Source of the DNA: Massilia sp. Root418
GTDB lineage: Bacteria > Pseudomonadota > Gammaproteobacteria > Burkholderiales > Burkholderiaceae_D
Reading direction: 5' to 3'
Assembly: GCF_001425265.1 (NCBI RefSeq)
Contig: NZ_LMEC01000025.1
Span: 124,305-188,304 of the forward strand
DNA length: 64,000 bases
Below are positions 14,770-24,030 of this stretch, in pieces; within the stretch, counting starts at the first letter, position 1; each line of letters opens with the position of its first letter. The position numbers and the translations under genes are program-made. The notes below the pieces were generated by a model. That model had not been told where the DNA came from, ran no database searches, and saw nothing but the letters and a program-made list of their open reading frames with translations.

Positions 14770-17652
14770 TCAGCAGGGCTGGCCGGCCAGGCGGGCCTCG
14801 TTCTCGACCAGCACCGCCTCGAACGCGGCGGCCGGCACCGGGCGGCTGAAGTAGTAGCCCTGCATCTGGCGGCAGCCGTGCTGGCGCAGGAAGGCCATCT
14901 GCTCCAGCGTTTCCACGCCCTCGGAAATCACGTCCAGCTTCAGGTTGGCCGCCAGCGCAATGATGGTGGTGACGATGGCCGCGTCGTCCGGGTCCACGGT
15001 CAGGTCGCGCACGAAGGTCTGGTCGATTTTCAGGACATCGATCTCGAAGCGCTTCAGGTGCGCCAGGCTGGAATAGCCGGTGCCGAAATCGTCGATGGCC
15101 AGCAGCACGCCCAGCTTCTTCACCTCGTGCATCACGGCGATGGCGTGCTCCACGTCGTTCATCACCTGGCTCTCGGTCAGCTCCAGCTCCAGGCAGGCCG
15201 GCGGCAGGCCGGTTTCGGCCAGCACCGCGGCCACCGACTGCACGAAGTCCGGCTCGGCCATCTGGCGCGCCGACACGTTGACGGCCATGCGCAGGCCGTC
15301 GCGCTGGCCGGCGGCGCGCCAGGCCATCAGCTGTTCGCACGCGGTGCGCAGCACCCAGGCGCCCACCGGCAGGATCAAGCCGGTTTCCTCGGCCAGCGGG
15401 ATGAAGCGGTTCGGCGCCACCATGCCCAGCTCCGGATGCTGCCAGCGGACCAGCGCTTCCATACCGACGATGCGGCCGCTGGCCGTGTCCACCTGCGGCT
15501 GGTAGTGCAGTACCAGCTCGCGCCGCTCCAGCGCGGTGCGCAGCGCGCCTTCGATCAGCATGCGCTCGCCCAGCTGCTCGTTCATGGCCGGCGTGTAGAA
15601 CTGGTAGTTGTTGCCGCCCATTTCCTTGGCGCGGTACATGGCGATGTCGGACCGCTCCATCAGCGCGCCGGGGTCCACGCTGTCGTCCGGATAGACCGCG
15701 ATGCCGGCGCTGCAGGTGAAGAACAGTTCCTGGCCGTCGATCAGCAGCGGCGCGGCCAGGCAGTCCAGCACGCGCTGCACCTGGTCGGCGCGCGGCGAGA
15801 GCGCGCCCTGCTCGGGCAGCAGCATCAGCGCGAACTCGTCGCCGCCGATGCGCGCCACCGTGTCCACCGGGCGCAGGGCCAGCTGCAGCCGCTCCGCCAC
15901 CGCCTGCAGCAGGCGGTCGCCGCCCTTGTGCCCGAGGCGGCTGTTGGTGAACTTGAAGCGGTCCAGGTCGATCGACACCACCCACAGCGCATGCCCCTTG
16001 CGCTCCGAGTGCGTGATGGTCTGGCGCAGCCGGTCCAGCAGCAGCACCCGGTTCGGCAGGCCGGTCAGCGCGTCGTGCGTGGACTGGTGGTGCAGCTCGG
16101 TCTCGTAAGCCTTGATGGCGGTGATGTCGTGCATGAAGGAGACGAAATGGGTCACTTCGCCGTGCTCGTCGCGCACCGGCGACACGTAGACGTCATTCCA
16201 GAACATGGCGCCATCCTTGCGGTAGTGGCGCAGCACGGCGTGGCCTTCGCGCTGTTCGCGCACCGCCGCCGTCAGCTCCTTGACGCCCGGCTGGTCCGTG
16301 TCGTCGCCGTGCAGCATGCGCGTGCTGCGGCCGATCAGCTCCGCGCTGGGGTAGCCGGTCAGGCGCTCGAACGCGGGATTGACGTAGACGATGCCATAGC
16401 GCGGCGCGCCGTCCGTGATCATGATGGCGTTGACGTTCGATTCGATGGCCCGGTCGCGCAGCCGCATGGCGCGGTTGACGTCCTTCAGCTCGGCGGTGCG
16501 CTGGTCCACGCGGTGCTGCACGTCGCGGTTGCGGCTGGCCAGCGAGTGCACATAGGCTGCTCCCAGCACGCTCACGATGGCGCCCAGCGCCAGCGTGAAG
16601 ATGGAGGCCAGGTGGTCGCTCACCGGCACGCCGCCGGGCTGGCTGGCCACCATCAGCCAGGTCTTGCCGGCCACGTCGAAGGGCTGCACCAGGCGCGCCG
16701 GCTGGGCCGGATACATCCACGACGGCAGGGTGGCCTGCGCGGGTGGCGGCGGCAGCGCCTCGAACACCAGCGCCTCGGGCTCCTGGCCGTCGCTGGCGTA
16801 GACCTTCAGGTTTAACCCCAGGTTGCCGCGCAGGCCGGCGGCGGCGTAGATCTTTTCTATCATGTCGGCCGGGCGCATCACCATGGCCGTCTCGCCCACC
16901 AGGGCGGCGCGGCGCGCAGCCGGGTCGGCCGGCGCGGCGCCGAACCGGAACACCGGCATCGACACGATCACGCCCAGGCGCGGTTCCGGTCCCTGGGCCA
17001 GGCGCACCAGCTTGCTGGCGGCGGGCTGGCCGCTGTCGTAAGCCTGCTGGCGCGAGCCGCCGTCCACCACCGGCCACGCCGTGTCCAGGCCCAGCGCGGC
17101 CCGGTTCTCGGCCAGCGGTTCGATGAACTCGATCACGCGGTAGCTGGCGCGCTCCCCGGCCGGCACCGGCCTGCCGTCGCGCATTTCGGTCAGCGTGAGC
17201 CCCGGCACCACGGCGCCCAGTTCGGCCTCCAGCGCGGGGCGCTCGGCGTGGCTGATGAAGCGCAGGTGGCTGATGCCCTGCACGTAGGGCGCGCGCTCCA
17301 GGATGGGGCGGGTGAACAGATGGAATTCGTCGCGGCTCACCTGCGCCCGGCTGGCAAACAGCTGGTTCACCGAACTGAGGCCGGCGATGGCGTTGCCGAC
17401 GCCCTGCTGCAGGGCGAACAGCCGCGCGTGCGCGCGCTGCATGAAAGCGAGCGACACCTTGTCCTGCTCCAGCCGGCTCACGCCGCCGAACAGCAGCGCC
17501 GTACACCCCAGGCCGCACAGCAGGGCCAGCGCCATGGGGCGGTACTTCGCCCACCTGCCGGGCAGCGGCTGGGCGGTGGCGGCATGGAAAATGGGAGAAG
17601 CGCTAATCGGGTTCACCCGTCGTGGATGCTGGTAAAGCCACAAGATTAGCAT
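14770..17652 (-). CDS. Membrane CHASE-PAS-GGDEF-EAL cyclic-di-GMP enzyme
   Basis: A 960-residue bifunctional c-di-GMP protein. TM1 (ALALLCGLGCTALLFGG, near residue 45) is followed by a periplasmic CHASE ligand-sensing domain (from SLAFMQRAHARLFALQQGVG) and TM2 (SIFTLALGAIVSVLGAAYV). Then come a PAS domain (ITDGAPRYGIVYVNPAFERL), GGDEF (RIGGDEFAL intact; no clear RxxD inhibitory site upstream) and EAL (EALVRWQHPELGMV, DDFGTGYSSL, KIDQTFV intact). Both catalytic motifs look competent, so it may switch between synthesis and breakdown on a periplasmic signal. The ATG at 17652 is chosen because the upstream extension would fill the divergent promoter. Co-oriented with the DOT1-like gene. Confidence 0.92.
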   Translation of the reverse strand: MLILWLYQHPRRVNPISASPIFHAATAQPLPGRWAKYRPMALALLCGLGCTALLFGGVSRLEQDKVSLAFMQRAHARLFALQQGVGNAIAGLSSVNQLFASRAQVSRDEFHLFTRPILERAPYVQGISHLRFISHAERPALEAELGAVVPGLTLTEMRDGRPVPAGERASYRVIEFIEPLAENRAALGLDTAWPVVDGGSRQQAYDSGQPAASKLVRLAQGPEPRLGVIVSMPVFRFGAAPADPAARRAALVGETAMVMRPADMIEKIYAAAGLRGNLGLNLKVYASDGQEPEALVFEALPPPPAQATLPSWMYPAQPARLVQPFDVAGKTWLMVASQPGGVPVSDHLASIFTLALGAIVSVLGAAYVHSLASRNRDVQHRVDQRTAELKDVNRAMRLRDRAIESNVNAIMITDGAPRYGIVYVNPAFERLTGYPSAELIGRSTRMLHGDDTDQPGVKELTAAVREQREGHAVLRHYRKDGAMFWNDVYVSPVRDEHGEVTHFVSFMHDITAIKAYETELHHQSTHDALTGLPNRVLLLDRLRQTITHSERKGHALWVVSIDLDRFKFTNSRLGHKGGDRLLQAVAERLQLALRPVDTVARIGGDEFALMLLPEQGALSPRADQVQRVLDCLAAPLLIDGQELFFTCSAGIAVYPDDSVDPGALMERSDIAMYRAKEMGGNNYQFYTPAMNEQLGERMLIEGALRTALERRELVLHYQPQVDTASGRIVGMEALVRWQHPELGMVAPNRFIPLAEETGLILPVGAWVLRTACEQLMAWRAAGQRDGLRMAVNVSARQMAEPDFVQSVAAVLAETGLPPACLELELTESQVMNDVEHAIAVMHEVKKLGVLLAIDDFGTGYSSLAHLKRFEIDVLKIDQTFVRDLTVDPDDAAIVTTIIALAANLKLDVISEGVETLEQMAFLRQHGCRQMQGYYFSRPVPAAAFEAVLVENEARLAGQPC

Positions 17653-17738
17653 GGATGGCGCTGGCGCGGCGGCATCAGAAGGTGCCGCTGAGCATATAAT
17701 GGGCTCATCGTGTACATTCGTGGCAACTCGTGGCAACT

Positions 17739-20700
17739 ATGGCTTCCTCCTTCGCACGCGGCATGGCCTGGCTGGGCACAGCACCGGCGTTACTGCTGGC
17801 GCTGGCCCTGGCGCTGCTGCCGGCAGGTCCCGCCCGCGCCAACACCGCCGTGCTGTACGGCGGCGGCGTGGTGGCCGGCTGCAGCTACGCCGCCGCCAGC
17901 AGCACCTACACCTGCGCGCCCTTCCCGTCCACCCAGGACGTCACCATCGCCAGCGGCTACACGGTGGTGCTGACGGGCCCCATCGATTTCGACTACAACC
18001 AGCAGCTCAACATGAGCGGCACGGCCCAGCTGCGGGTGGCGGGCAACCTGGATATCGCCGGGATCAAGGCTTCCAACCTGAACATCACCGGCGGCTCGCT
18101 GATCAGCAGCGGCCAGTTCAGCATGGGCGCCCAGCCGCAGACCATCGTGGCCGACGTCAGCGCCGCCAGCATGAAGATCGGCACCGGTTCGACCACCAAG
18201 GTGACCGGCAACCTGACCGCCACCGGCCAGATCGACATCGCCTCGCACGCCACCATCATCGGCGACATCAGCGGCGGCAAGGTCACCACCGGCTCGCCGG
18301 TGTCGCTGACGGGCGACGTGACGGCCAGCGTATCGTTCAACCTGTCCTCGGGCAGCACGCTGGACGGCAACCTGGTGTCGCCCGTCGTGTCGCTCGACCC
18401 GTCGCCGTCGCGCGTAAACGGCAACGTCACTGCCAGCACCTCGCTCACCATCGGCTCGTCCAGCAGCATCAACGGCAACGTGGTGGCCGGCGCGGTGGTG
18501 CTGCAGTCGTCGGAAGCCTACATCACCGGCACGGCCCTGGTCGACACGCTCAAGCTGAACTGGCACGGCCGGGTGTACCAGGCCGTCACCTGCCGCAACT
18601 ACACCAGCGGCAATCCCTGCACCTGCGTGGATGACGACAGCGGCTACAGCAACACCAGCTATGCGACCGTGTGCACCGCGCCGGCCACCAACAACGCGGT
18701 CCACCACTACCAGATCACACACGACGGCGCCGGATTGACCTGCCAGCCGGAAGCGGTCACCGTCAAGGCGTGCGCGAATGCCGACTGCAGCGCGCTGTAC
18801 AACGGCACCGCGCAGCTGAAGCTGGCGCCCAATTCGGTGGACTCGCCGGCACCGACCGTCTCGGTCGCCGGCGCCGGCGGCACCGGCTACGTGCGCCAGA
18901 CCACGGCAGGCAACGCCACACTTGCCGTCGTCGCCAACAGCGCCAGCCCGGCGCCGACGGCGGGCGCCAACAGCACGGTGTGCATCGGCGGCGGGACTGG
19001 CACGCCCTGCGTCATGAAATTCAGCGAAGCGGGCTTCGATGTTTCCGCCGTTGACCACAAGGCCGGCGAGAGCGCGCAGTTCACTGTCAAGGCCATGATG
19101 GCGGACCAGGCCAATCCGTCCAGCTGCATACCGCTGATTGCCAACAGCAGCAAGACCATCGTCATGCGCTGCGGTTACGTGGACCCGTCAAGCAATACCA
19201 ACCCCAACATCGCCGGCCGCAACGTCAGCCTTGCCGGGGAGTCGCCCTCCACCGCCGCGCTGGCGTGCGGCAGCGGCAGCCCATCCGGCGGCGCCGCTGG
19301 CAATCTGTCGCTGCGGTTCGACCAGAACGGCGTGGCCAGGGGCACCATGGTCTATAACGACGTGGGCAAGGTGGCGCTGTCGGCCGAATACACTGCCGGC
19401 AACGCCAACTTCGTCACCGGCAGAAGCACCGACATCCTGGTCGCGCCCTACAAATACAGCATCGTCCAGGCCAGCAAGGCCAATCACACGCCCGCCTCCA
19501 ACGCGGCCGGCGAGGTCTTTGCCAAGGCCGGCGAGGTGTTCGCCGTGCGGGTAACCGCACTCAGCATGAACGACGTGGCAACCTCCAACTTCGGCCGCGA
19601 AAGCAAGCCAGGCCAGTTCGAACTGACGCACGCGCTGGTCGATCCGGCCCCGGCCGCCGGCAATGCCGGCACGCTCACCGCGCCCGACCAGAGGGCGATG
19701 GGCATCGCCATCAACGCCGGCGCTGCCGGCGCCACGCCGGGCAGCTTCCTGATCAACAACCTGAGCTGGAACGAAGTCGGCATCATCCAGATCACTGCCA
19801 CCACCCTGACCGGCGGCGACTACGCCGGCATCTACAAGGGCATGGCTGCCGCGCTGGCCGGCAAGGGCAGCAGCGGCAACGTCGGCCGCTTCATTCCGGA
19901 CCATTTCGACGTCACCCTCGCCGGGGCCGGCGCGCCGCCCTTCATGGCCTGCCCGGCAGCCGGGATTTTCCCGATCTCCTGCAGCGGCGGCTGGTTCGTT
20001 TACGCGGGCCAGCCTTTCGGGCTGAACCTCGCTGCCATGAGCGGCGGCAGCGCGCCCGCCCTGACCAGGAACTACGCGGGCAGCTACGCCCGCGCGATTG
20101 GCATCACCGCCTGGAACGCGGCAGGCGCCACCGGCAACGCCAACGACAATCCCGAATATCGCCCGCTGGACAATGCGGCCACCAGCATGCCAGCCCGCCC
20201 GGAGGACGTGGGCGGCCCGGGCGGCCCCACCGTCACGACGGACTTCACCTTCACCGCCGGCACGGGCCAGGGCGGGGTCAAGTACGCCTTCACCAAGGAT
20301 TTGCGCACCGCCGACCAGTTGACCAAGATCTCGCGGCCGGTCAATGTGTTCTTCCGCGCCACCGACAGCGACGCCGTGACCTCGCTGCGCGCGGGTGCCG
20401 TGGAAGCCGGCCTCGCGGTGGCGGCCGGGCGCCTGCAGGTGGCGCACAGCTATGGATCGCCGCTGCTCAAGCGGCGCGTGGAGGTGGAATCCCAGTACTG
20501 GACCGGCACCCAGTTCCTGCATAACAGGGCGGATTTCACGCAGAGCACCGGCGCGCTGGCCGGCAGCGGCATGCTGACCTACGAAGCCTGCACCAGGAGC
20601 TTGAACCCGGGCGGCGCCTGCTACGCCATCGGCGCGGACAGCACTCCGCCCACGCTGCTGTTCGACACCGGCCGCTCCTTCCTGCGCCTGAATGCCCCCG

Positions 20701-20825
20701 GCCTGGGCCGCGACGGCAGCGTGAACCTGCGCGTGAACGCCATTCCCTGGCTCCCCAGCACGGCCGGCCGCCTCACCTACGGCGTGTACCGTTCGCCAGT
20801 GATCTACCTGCGCGAACTGCACTGA
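17739..20825 (+). CDS. MshQ-like large exported surface protein (DUF6701 C-terminus) with bactofilin-like repeat region
   Basis: A 1028-residue exported protein. The signal peptide ends near residue 35 (GPARA). Residues about 70-290 are a run of short Gly/Ser/Thr strands with a repeated pattern (GNLDIAGIKASNLNITGG, GNLTATGQIDIASHATIIGD, GNVTASTSLTIGSSSSINGN), the signature of a right-handed polymer-forming beta solenoid. A Cys-rich segment (TCRNYTSGNPCTCVDD) follows. The C-terminal half matches MshQ/DUF6701 (RVEVESQYWTGTQFLHNRAD, LRLNAPGLGRDGSVNLRVNA). In other bacteria MshQ belongs to the MSHA pilus operon, but no pilus gene is nearby. The ATG at 17739 follows two direct copies of CGTGGCAACT (17719-17738) and has no clear Shine-Dalgarno. 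Confidence 0.8.
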   Translation: MASSFARGMAWLGTAPALLLALALALLPAGPARANTAVLYGGGVVAGCSYAAASSTYTCAPFPSTQDVTIASGYTVVLTGPIDFDYNQQLNMSGTAQLRVAGNLDIAGIKASNLNITGGSLISSGQFSMGAQPQTIVADVSAASMKIGTGSTTKVTGNLTATGQIDIASHATIIGDISGGKVTTGSPVSLTGDVTASVSFNLSSGSTLDGNLVSPVVSLDPSPSRVNGNVTASTSLTIGSSSSINGNVVAGAVVLQSSEAYITGTALVDTLKLNWHGRVYQAVTCRNYTSGNPCTCVDDDSGYSNTSYATVCTAPATNNAVHHYQITHDGAGLTCQPEAVTVKACANADCSALYNGTAQLKLAPNSVDSPAPTVSVAGAGGTGYVRQTTAGNATLAVVANSASPAPTAGANSTVCIGGGTGTPCVMKFSEAGFDVSAVDHKAGESAQFTVKAMMADQANPSSCIPLIANSSKTIVMRCGYVDPSSNTNPNIAGRNVSLAGESPSTAALACGSGSPSGGAAGNLSLRFDQNGVARGTMVYNDVGKVALSAEYTAGNANFVTGRSTDILVAPYKYSIVQASKANHTPASNAAGEVFAKAGEVFAVRVTALSMNDVATSNFGRESKPGQFELTHALVDPAPAAGNAGTLTAPDQRAMGIAINAGAAGATPGSFLINNLSWNEVGIIQITATTLTGGDYAGIYKGMAAALAGKGSSGNVGRFIPDHFDVTLAGAGAPPFMACPAAGIFPISCSGGWFVYAGQPFGLNLAAMSGGSAPALTRNYAGSYARAIGITAWNAAGATGNANDNPEYRPLDNAATSMPARPEDVGGPGGPTVTTDFTFTAGTGQGGVKYAFTKDLRTADQLTKISRPVNVFFRATDSDAVTSLRAGAVEAGLAVAAGRLQVAHSYGSPLLKRRVEVESQYWTGTQFLHNRADFTQSTGALAGSGMLTYEACTRSLNPGGACYAIGADSTPPTLLFDTGRSFLRLNAPGLGRDGSVNLRVNAIPWLPSTAGRLTYGVYRSPVIYLRELH

Positions 20826-20892
20826 GCGGCGCAGCGGCCGCCCGAACTGCGGTAGCATGGCCGTTTTCCCCACCAACGGCAAAGGAACGGGC

Positions 20893-21600
20893 ATGGACGG
20901 CACTTCCAAGTGGATCGAGATACAGGGCGGCGACGGCGCCTTCGGGGCCTACCTGGCGCTGCCGCGCGCCAGCAGCGCCGGCGGCGCGCCCGGCATCGTG
21001 CTGCTGCAGGAGATTTTCGGCGTCAATGAACACATCCGCAGCGTGGCCGAACAGTACGCGGCGGACGGCTACGTGGTGCTGGCGCCGGACCTGTTCTGGC
21101 GCCAGGGCCAGCGCATTGAACTGGGCTACGGCGAGGCCGACTGGCAGCGCGCCGTGCAGCTCAAGAAGGCCAGCGACATCAAGCAGGCCCAGGCCGACAT
21201 CCGCGCCGCCGCGCAAGCCCTGCGCGCGCTGCCCGGCGTGGGCGCCAGGATCGCTTCGCTGGGCTTTTGCTACGGCGGCCTGCTGTCCGACCACGCGGCC
21301 GCCAACGGCGACGTGGACGCGGCCGTGGCCTATTACGGCGGCGGCATCCAGGACGCGCTGGCACGGGCCGACGAGATCCACGTGCCGCTGATGATGCACT
21401 TCGGTGCCCGCGACAGCCACATTCCGCTCGACGCGGTCAAGCACATCGCCGAGCGCTTCGACGAGCGCGACAACGTGGAAGTGCACGTCTACACCGAGGC
21501 CGAACACGGTTTCAACTGCAGCCACCGCGCCAGCTACCGCCAGCAGCCTGCCGCGCTGGCGCACGGCCACACGCTCGTGTTCCTGAGCGAAACCATCTAG
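20893..21600 (+). CDS. Dienelactone hydrolase family protein
   Basis: A 235-residue cytoplasmic alpha/beta hydrolase. The nucleophile elbow GFCYGG carries the Cys typical of dienelactone hydrolase, with QEIFGVNEHI providing the Glu that primes the Cys. The acid (GARDSHIP) and His (EAEHGFNCS) complete the triad. The family hydrolyses dienelactone to maleylacetate in the (chloro)catechol/hydroxyquinol pathways, but most chromosomal copies act on other lactones or esters. AAAGGA (about 20881-20886) supports the ATG at 20893 over the in-frame ATG at 20857. It is not linked to the ring-cleavage operon at 36539-43133, 15 kb away, though it could feed the same intermediate. Confidence 0.88.
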   Translation: MDGTSKWIEIQGGDGAFGAYLALPRASSAGGAPGIVLLQEIFGVNEHIRSVAEQYAADGYVVLAPDLFWRQGQRIELGYGEADWQRAVQLKKASDIKQAQADIRAAAQALRALPGVGARIASLGFCYGGLLSDHAAANGDVDAAVAYYGGGIQDALARADEIHVPLMMHFGARDSHIPLDAVKHIAERFDERDNVEVHVYTEAEHGFNCSHRASYRQQPAALAHGHTLVFLSETI

Positions 21601-21685
21601 CGCCGTCTCTCCCCAATGGCGCATAGTATGCCGCCACGCGCGGCGGCATACTGCAGGCTACCGCTAAAGTCCGCAGGAGAACCGC

Positions 21686-23590
21686 ATGAGCAGCAACGCC
21701 AGCAATGCCAGCAACGCACACAACGGCAGTCCCGACCCCGTCCTGATCCTCATCAACGGCTGTTTCCACACGGTCGACAAATCCAAGCCGCAGGCCAGCG
21801 CGGTCGCCATCCAGGGCGGACGCTTCCTGGCCGTGGGCGACGCCGACGAGGTAATGCGCCACCGCACGCCCACCAGCCAGGTGATCGACCTGAACGGGCG
21901 CACCGTGGTGCCCGGCCTGAACGACTCGCACCTGCACCTGATCCGGGGCGGCCTGAATTACAACCTGGAGCTGCGCTGGGAGGGCGTGCCCTCGCTGGCC
22001 GACGCGCTGCGCATGCTCAAGGAACAGGCGCTGCGCACGCCCAGCCCGCAGTGGGTGCGCGTGGTGGGCGGCTGGAACGAATTCCAGTTCGCCGAGAAGC
22101 GCATGCCCACCCTGGACGAGATCAACGCCGCCGCGCCGGACACGCCGGTATTCGTGCTGCACCTGTACGACCGCGCCCTGCTGAACCGCGCCGCGCTGCG
22201 CGTGGTGGGCTATGACAAGGACACGCCCAACCCGCCCGGCGGCGAAATCCAGCGCGACGCCTCCGGCAACCCGACCGGCATGCTGATCGCCCGCCCCAAC
22301 GCCATGATCCTGTACGCCACCCTGGCCAAGGGCCCCAAGCTGCCGCTGGACCTGCAAGTCAATTCCACGCGCCAGTTCATGCGCGAGCTGAACCGCCTGG
22401 GCGTGACCTCCGCCATCGACGCCGGCGGCGGCTTCCAGAACTACCCGGACGACTATTCCGTGGTAGAGCAGCTGGCGCGCGACGAGCAGCTCACCATCCG
22501 CATCGCCTACAACCTGTTCACGCAGAACAAGGGCAAGGAACTGGAAGACTTCGAGAAGTGGACCGGCATGGTGACCCCGGGCCAGGGCACGGACTTCTAC
22601 CGCCACAACGGCGCCGGTGAAATGCTGGTGTTCTCGGCGGCCGACTTCGAGGACTTCCTGGAACCGCGCCCGGACCTGAACCCGGACATGGAAGCGGAAC
22701 TGGAAAAGGTGGTGCGCCACCTGGTGAGCAAGCGCTGGCCGTTCCGCCTGCACGCCACCTACGACGAATCGATCTCGCGCATGCTGGACGTGTTCGAGAA
22801 GGTGAACCGCGACATCCCCTTCGGCGACCTGCACTGGATGTTCGACCACGCCGAGACCATCAGCCCGCGCAATATCGAGCGCGTGAAGGCGCTCAACGGC
22901 GGCATCGCCATCCAGCACCGCATGGCCTTCCAGGGCGAGTACTTCGTGGAGCGCTACGGCACGGAGGCGGCCAAGGCCACGCCGCCCATCAAGCGCATGC
23001 TGGAAAACGGCGTGCCGGTGGGCGCCGGCACCGACGCCACCCGGGTGGCCAGCTACAACCCGTGGACCGCGCTGTACTGGCTGGTGTCCGGCCGCACCGT
23101 GGGCGGCATGCGCCTGTACGACGCGGGCGCCAAGCTCTCGCGCGACACGGCCATCGAGCTGTGGACGGCAGGCAGCGCCTGGTTCTCCAGCGAGCAGGGC
23201 AAGAAGGGCCGCATCCAGGAAGGCATGCTGGCCGACCTGGCGGTGCTGTCGGCGGACTTCTTCACCGTGGACGAGGATGCCATCAAGGGCATCGAATCCG
23301 TGCTGACCGTGGTCGGCGGCAAGGTGGTCTACGGCCAGGCCGAGTTCACGCCGCTGGCCCCGCCGCCGATTCCGGTGCTGCCGGACTGGTCGCCGGTGGC
23401 CAGCACGCCCGGGCACTGGCGCACGGCCGCTCCCGCGCCTGCCGCCAAGGCCGCCGCCCTGCCGCACCAGTGCCAGGGCCCGTGCGGGGTGCACGCGCAC
23501 GCACACGACCGCGCGCGCCGGTCCAAGGTGCCGGTGTCGGACTTCAGCGGCTTCTGGGGCGCGCTGGGCTGCAGCTGTTTCGCATTCTGA
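21686..23590 (+). CDS. YtcJ-like amidohydrolase with Cys/His-rich C-terminal tail
   Basis: A 634-residue member of the amidohydrolase-3 family (metal-dependent hydrolase, YtcJ/formamidase-like). VVPGLNDSHLHLIRGG near residue 75 holds the HxH metal ligands; HWMFDHAETISPRNIERVKA and PVGAGTDATRVASYNPW carry the later His and Asp. There is no signal peptide. The last about 43 residues are unusual for the family: they contain HQCQGPCGVHAHAH and end GCSCFAF, a possible metal-binding tail. The gene is followed after 11 bp by two small XapX proteins in a tight operon. Substrate is unknown. Confidence 0.85.
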   Translation: MSSNASNASNAHNGSPDPVLILINGCFHTVDKSKPQASAVAIQGGRFLAVGDADEVMRHRTPTSQVIDLNGRTVVPGLNDSHLHLIRGGLNYNLELRWEGVPSLADALRMLKEQALRTPSPQWVRVVGGWNEFQFAEKRMPTLDEINAAAPDTPVFVLHLYDRALLNRAALRVVGYDKDTPNPPGGEIQRDASGNPTGMLIARPNAMILYATLAKGPKLPLDLQVNSTRQFMRELNRLGVTSAIDAGGGFQNYPDDYSVVEQLARDEQLTIRIAYNLFTQNKGKELEDFEKWTGMVTPGQGTDFYRHNGAGEMLVFSAADFEDFLEPRPDLNPDMEAELEKVVRHLVSKRWPFRLHATYDESISRMLDVFEKVNRDIPFGDLHWMFDHAETISPRNIERVKALNGGIAIQHRMAFQGEYFVERYGTEAAKATPPIKRMLENGVPVGAGTDATRVASYNPWTALYWLVSGRTVGGMRLYDAGAKLSRDTAIELWTAGSAWFSSEQGKKGRIQEGMLADLAVLSADFFTVDEDAIKGIESVLTVVGGKVVYGQAEFTPLAPPPIPVLPDWSPVASTPGHWRTAAPAPAAKAAALPHQCQGPCGVHAHAHDRARRSKVPVSDFSGFWGALGCSCFAF

Positions 23591-23601
23591 CGGAGGCGCG
23601 C

Positions 23602-23862
23602 ATGAACTATACGAAAATCGCGCTGGGGCTGGTGCTGTCCTTCGTGGTGGGCGCCGGCTGCAAGCTGTTCGGCATCCCGGCCGCCTCGCCGCCGGTACTC
23701 AGCGGCGCGCTGCTGGTGTTCGCGATGAGCAGCGGCTACTGGCTGGTGGACCGCTACCTGGCACGCAGCCAGGCCCGCGGCCAGTCCCGTCCCGCTGCGC
23801 AGAACAAGCAGCACTGCGGCGGCCACGCGCTGGAAGGCGCCGCCAAGGAGGCGTCCAAATGA
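23602..23862 (+). CDS. XapX domain (DUF1427) membrane protein, first of a pair
   Basis: An 86-residue protein with two hydrophobic segments. The XapX pattern is clear: GAGCKLFGIPAASPPVLSGALLVFAMSSGYW, with the Cys, the IP-x-x-S/A-PP turn and the second helix. A hydrophilic tail of about 30 residues contains KQHCGGH. Start is the ATG at 23602, behind GGAGG (23591-23596 region), 11 bp after the amidohydrolase stop; the longer open frame upstream is noise. Function of the family is unknown. Confidence 0.8.
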   Translation: MNYTKIALGLVLSFVVGAGCKLFGIPAASPPVLSGALLVFAMSSGYWLVDRYLARSQARGQSRPAAQNKQHCGGHALEGAAKEASK

Positions 23863-24011
23863 GCGCGCTCTTCATCGGCGCCCTGCTGGGGCTGGCCGTG
23901 GGCGGCGTGTGCCGCTGGTTCGACATCCCCTCCCCTTCGCCGCCGACGCCGGTGGGCGCGCTGCTGGTGGTGGCCATGACGGCGGGCTACGTGGCCGCCG
24001 GCATGCTGTAG
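23859..24011 (+). CDS. XapX domain (DUF1427) small membrane protein, second of a pair
   Basis: A 50-residue protein, below the usual length cut-off for gene calling. It starts at ATG 23859 with a 4-nt ATGA overlap with the preceding XapX gene, so it is translationally coupled. It has the same core (GGVCRWFDIPSPSPPTP, then GALLVVAMTAGYVAAG) without the hydrophilic tail. The two paralogs probably form a membrane hetero-oligomer associated with the amidohydrolase or its substrate; this is inference from context. Confidence 0.8.
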   Translation: MSALFIGALLGLAVGGVCRWFDIPSPSPPTPVGALLVVAMTAGYVAAGML

Positions 24012-24030
24012 CGCAGCGCCGCCGAGCGGC

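Noticed and set aside
20893-21600. Dienelactone hydrolase as part of the ring-cleavage pathway at 36539-43133
   Set aside because: It is 15 kb away, not under the same operators, and the family has many unrelated substrates; the link stays speculative.
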